Notes under the pieces: model-generated | Told to the model about the DNA's origin: nothing | The model's input: only the letters and a program-made list of their open reading frames with translations | Database searches by the model: none | Shown: in pieces, positions 16,201 to 17,896 of the stretch | Layout: every line of letters begins with the position of its first letter | How positions within the stretch are numbered: position 1 is the first letter of the stretch | Assembly (NCBI GenBank): GCA_027306845.1 | Contig: DAHUYY010000014.1 | Location: 1 to 17,896, forward strand | DNA length: 17,896 bases | Direction: 5' to 3' | Source of the DNA: Vulcanimicrobiota bacterium | Lineage (GTDB): Bacteria; Vulcanimicrobiota; Vulcanimicrobiia; Vulcanimicrobiales; Vulcanimicrobiaceae | Made by a program: the position numbers and the translations under genes

Positions 16201-16423
16201 CCCCGTCGAGCGTCCCCGAGCCGACGAGATAGAGGAGCCCTTCGGGAAGGTTCAGGCGAACGCGCACCCCGGTCGCCGGGGCGCCGCCATGGTTGGTAAA
16301 AGTGAAGGCCGCGCGCACCGTCATCCCAGGTTCCAACTCACGTTCGGGCGAAACGTCGAGCGTTCGAAGCCCCTCGGGTAACGTCGGCGATCCCGGAGCG
16401 AAGATTTCCGCAAGGGTGCGCAT
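13250..16423 (-). CDS. Giant Ig-like (CARDB/DUF11-type) repeat protein with unknown C-terminal helical domain
   Basis: A 1057-residue protein. About six tandem beta-sandwich repeats of 120-145 residues fill residues 20-790. Each opens with a pattern like PDFSG or PRFVP and has a core like RVxxxLxVxNxGxxxAxxVxLxL (for example EAELSVANTGSAAAHDAAL and MLRLRNVGDGTARRVEV), as in CARDB and DUF11 modules of surface proteins. A Gly/Ala/Pro linker follows (about 790-850). The last ~200 residues form an alpha-helical domain shared with the downstream gene. There is no signal peptide: the N-terminus is MRTLAEIFAPGSPTLPEGLR. The ATG at 16423 lacks a clear ribosome site; a TTG start at 16498 would overlap the divergent aminotransferase and adds nothing secretory. 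Function unknown; perhaps a scaffold or adhesion-like assembly protein working with the membrane partner. Confidence 0.82.
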   Translation of the reverse strand: MRTLAEIFAPGSPTLPEGLRTLDVSPERELEPGMTVRAAFTFTNHGGAPATGVRVRLNLPEGLLYLVGSGTLDGALVDDEQGNSPLLARTGASIGDVAPGQRRRIELCYSVAGAIENGSTVEIQAAVASLELEPVGSNVVRLIARSKPNLRNAGTIASIEARGAAAPGGEALVTVCVHNAGASSAHDVVVLAPIPENTQYVPGSVRVDGHELEGERALAFDRLYAPVISRSLASGATATLQYRVRIEAPLPDGTTIRFQTRVASQESPVFDLPESALTLAAAPDFSGERNALQVEPSSGELLPGQRVRVSISLQNDGSARAERVDLALSADPALTLVRGSIHLDGAPVRDRKRDNLRVELGALDAGESAQLTADFVLASPQPNGREIELGARIWWSPSAAIGERYFERRFTVVSRPRFVPRRNRLKRIGSGSVRPGGRIEAELSVANTGSAAAHDAALTFVHDIELESLEIFENDARVALSDGRLELGTLDAFTERVFRLQAQVRSPLPDRTNLSLRAVLTTQELGEQSLGEIESIVDSHASFTTERSRIERRESEPLRPNRVTEVVLFLENIGTDTARNVRVRLFLAPEARIESIEGAKRTNSALDVGDIPAGASAEVLVGVRLLRSLAREFPLALEAVVTADEMIPLQLERFVIETTAEPDFSGVALRSTPSGSIEAGEGIDWMLRLRNVGDGTARRVEVAIEQPSTLIYVPNSTAVNGVPVRDIGAKPAFAAERGIIFTAVEPGVEAVVSWREIAHNQLQLGERIVRKARIAYDGERSNEALSDELHVRSTPLLAGSIAGLPFGLDGVVGGPLEGQPAANDLRHEELPAARAVAANGEANGTPTATGPRIGTMLSLSPERLLQIERQLGEIRPGRIVGHLFALRALLPDSIGSSPLPTLGRLRDMLRESFDRLFIKLRIAHYAMVERELETPTLRQAIEAALADAALAHGEPPLPAGSAASLRGHVGGAELRALLERMPEAPPASALPWFALAHLLPDESVAAARYRSALCATLGELVSLEPADFLDRLTRSSDERLDAALASLRESLASLQTR

Positions 16424-16466
16424 GACGCCGCGTAGCTTCGCCGTGCAGAAAGGATCTCCGTTAACG

Positions 16467-17858
16467 ATGATTGCCTCAAAAGAACAGCGCACCGCCAAAG
16501 CGCTCGGCCGCCTCGGCGCCGAAAATGCATTTCAGGTCCTCGCGCGAGCGCGCGAAATCGAAGCGACCGGAAAACGCGTCGTCCACATGGAGATCGGCGA
16601 ACCCGACTTCGACACGCCCGAACATATTAAACGCGCCGCTACCGAAGCGATGAGCGCCGGCTACACGCATTATTCGCCCTCGGCGGGCATTATGGAATTG
16701 CGCGAATGTATCGCCGATTTCGTCTCGCGTTTTCGCGGACTCACTCCGGCATACACGCCCGCAAACGTCACGATCGGCCCCGGCCTCAAACCGATCGTTT
16801 GGAACTTGCTCTCGGCGTTGCTCGACCCGGGCGATGAATTCATGTATTTCGACCCGGCGTACCCGGCATACGCTTCGGCGGCGAACTACCTGGAAGCGAA
16901 GGTCGTTGCGATTCCGCTTCAGGAGTCGCGCAACTGGCGCATGGATCTCGACGAACTCGAACGGCGCGCGAGCGACAACACGAAAGTGCTGCTGATTAAT
17001 TCACCGCACAACCCAACCGGCGGCGTGTTGACCCGCAGCGATTTGGAACGCATCGCCGAAATTGCGATTCGTCACGACATTCTCGTCATCGCCGACGAGA
17101 TCTATTCGCGCAACTTCTATCTCGACACGCCCTATCTTTCGATTGCGACGCTTCCGGGAATGCGCGAGCGCACCGTTATCCTCGACGGATTTTCGAAAGC
17201 CTACGCGATGACCGGATGGCGCCTCGGCTACGCCGTCGGCCCCGAAAAAATTATCAACGCGACGACGCTCTTTAATAACAACACTTTTAGTTGCGTGACG
17301 ACGTTCGTGCAGATGGCGGGCATCGCAGCGCTCACCGGCCCCGAAGGGCCCGTTCGCGAGATGAACGAGATGTTTCGCAAGCGACGCGACAAGATCGTCG
17401 CCGGGCTCAACGAGATTCCCGGTTTCTCGTGCAAGATGCCCGAAGGCGCATTCTACGCGTTTGCCAACGTGCAGCAGATCACGCACGACGACCGGAAGCT
17501 CGCCACCTATCTGCTCGAAAATGCAGGCGTTGCACTCACCGGCGGAGCTGCATTCGGGAAAGCCGGCGAAGGCTATCTCCGGTTTAGCTACGCGGCGTCG
17601 CTGGAAGATATCGATTACGCGCTCGCGCAGATCAAAGCAACGCTGCCAGGCTTCAAGGCGTACTCCGCGATTGCTCGGCATCGTCAACCCGGTCGCCATT
17701 CTCCTCGCCGTCTTAGTGGCGAGCATGGTGATGCGGACGACTTCTTCTCAGATGCTACTCCGCCTCGCGATGATCTGGCTCTTTCTCGTTGCGCTCGCTC
17801 ACGGCGTACTCGTCGTCGACCGGGCATTACCGGGAGGATGGATGTGGAAGCTCGCTGA
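16467..17858 (+). CDS. Class I pyridoxal-phosphate aminotransferase with abnormal C-terminal read-through tail
   Basis: Fold-type I aminotransferase of the aspartate/aromatic group; the amino donor cannot be told from sequence. The frame gives 463 residues, while relatives have about 390-400. The PLP lysine is K244 in DGFSKAYAMTGWRLGY. NSPHNPTGG and VIADEIYSRN (ring-binding Asn and Asp) precede it, and the substrate Arg is in GEGYLRFSYAAS. The natural end appears to be ATLPGFKA at residue 398. Codon 399 is TAC (17661-17663), where one base change would give a stop. The following 65 residues are Arg/Pro/Asp-rich with atypical codons and overlap a membrane-protein frame. Start ATG 16467 has AAAGGA (16449-16454) 12 nt upstream. 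It is divergent from the Ig-repeat gene with only 43 bp between starts. Confidence 0.88.
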   Translation: MIASKEQRTAKALGRLGAENAFQVLARAREIEATGKRVVHMEIGEPDFDTPEHIKRAATEAMSAGYTHYSPSAGIMELRECIADFVSRFRGLTPAYTPANVTIGPGLKPIVWNLLSALLDPGDEFMYFDPAYPAYASAANYLEAKVVAIPLQESRNWRMDLDELERRASDNTKVLLINSPHNPTGGVLTRSDLERIAEIAIRHDILVIADEIYSRNFYLDTPYLSIATLPGMRERTVILDGFSKAYAMTGWRLGYAVGPEKIINATTLFNNNTFSCVTTFVQMAGIAALTGPEGPVREMNEMFRKRRDKIVAGLNEIPGFSCKMPEGAFYAFANVQQITHDDRKLATYLLENAGVALTGGAAFGKAGEGYLRFSYAASLEDIDYALAQIKATLPGFKAYSAIARHRQPGRHSPRRLSGEHGDADDFFSDATPPRDDLALSRCARSRRTRRRPGITGRMDVEAR

Positions 17859-17896
17859 GGTTGCTCCGGCGATCCTCCTCGTGGCGATCTCATTGT
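17671..17896 (+). CDS. Polytopic membrane protein, 5' part only (cut by window edge)
   Basis: This frame is offset +1 from the aminotransferase and open to the window end. It encodes about three hydrophobic segments: LLGIVNPVAILLAVLVASMVM, LLRLAMIWLFLVALAHGVLVV and VAPAILLVAISL. Its codons are G/C-ending like the neighbouring genes, unlike the competing aminotransferase tail, so I take this as the real coding frame after 17670. The start is probably TTG 17671, with AAGG 10 nt before it; ATG 17725 or GTG 17716 would remove the first helix. The family is not recognisable from 75 residues. Confidence 0.55.
   Translation, partial: MLGIVNPVAILLAVLVASMVMRTTSSQMLLRLAMIWLFLVALAHGVLVVDRALPGGWMWKLAEVAPAILLVAISL

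Noticed and set aside
15038..16381. A 447-codon plus-strand frame opposite the Ig-repeat gene
   Set aside because: Highly charged, no motif; the minus strand shows regular Ig-like repeats.
16424..16498. TTG start at 16498 for the Ig-repeat protein
   Set aside because: It would overlap the divergent aminotransferase start and its ribosome site, and the added residues carry no signal peptide or motif.
1..17896. tRNA, rRNA, CRISPR arrays, transposases, phage genes or attachment sites
   Set aside because: None seen on either strand; the window is gene-dense with no gene-free stretch over 300 bases.

Overview
This 17.9 kb window is GC-rich and densely packed. It looks like chromosome of a rod-shaped, diderm (outer-membrane-bearing) bacterium outside the well-studied phyla. 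The cell-shape genes mreC, mreD and a class B PBP2 indicate a rod. A signal-peptide-bearing, beta-rich protein with a heme c motif implies a periplasm and an outer membrane. Ribosomal protein L27 carries a Firmicutes-type cleavable N-terminal extension, and Obg carries the OCT tail common in Gram-positives. This mix fits a diderm lineage of the Terrabacteria side (for example candidate phylum Eremiobacterota/WPS-2 and relatives), but that placement is inference and no marker here proves it.

Layout. (1) 1-3689, minus strand: fabF, rnc and smc (smc runs off the left edge), a tightly spaced housekeeping operon. (2) 3792-5350, plus strand: a secreted stand-alone CuA-type cupredoxin translationally coupled to a fused monoheme cytochrome / beta-barrel protein that resembles Cyc2-like outer-membrane electron conduits. 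A strong hairpin terminator follows, and then on the opposite strand a second secreted CuA-like cupredoxin (5441-5869) in which the usual Met ligand is Leu. (3) 6021-12075, plus strand: a near-consensus sigma70-type promoter placed so close to rpmA that the mRNA should be (nearly) leaderless, then rpmA, obg, nadD, maf, mreC, mreD and mrdA (PBP2), mostly joined by ATGA-type overlaps. No rodA, mreB, rplU or prp is in the window. (4) 12072-16423, minus strand: a two-gene unit of unknown function. A 1057-residue protein of about six tandem CARDB/DUF11-like Ig repeats is coupled to a 393-residue membrane-anchored protein with a helical-repeat-like region. Both end in the same unrecognised, roughly 200-residue helical domain. 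(5) 16467 to the right edge, plus strand: a class I PLP aminotransferase whose stop codon appears to be missing, and the start of a polytopic membrane protein in the overlapping frame.

The housekeeping parts cover translation (L27, Obg, RNase III), NAD synthesis (NadD), nucleotide-pool cleaning (Maf), fatty-acid elongation (FabF), chromosome organisation (SMC) and lateral-wall synthesis (MreC/MreD/PBP2). The two parts most likely to be undescribed are the CuA-cupredoxin / cytochrome-barrel module, which could move electrons between the outer membrane and the periplasm, and the paired Ig-repeat / membrane-anchor proteins that share a C-terminal domain.
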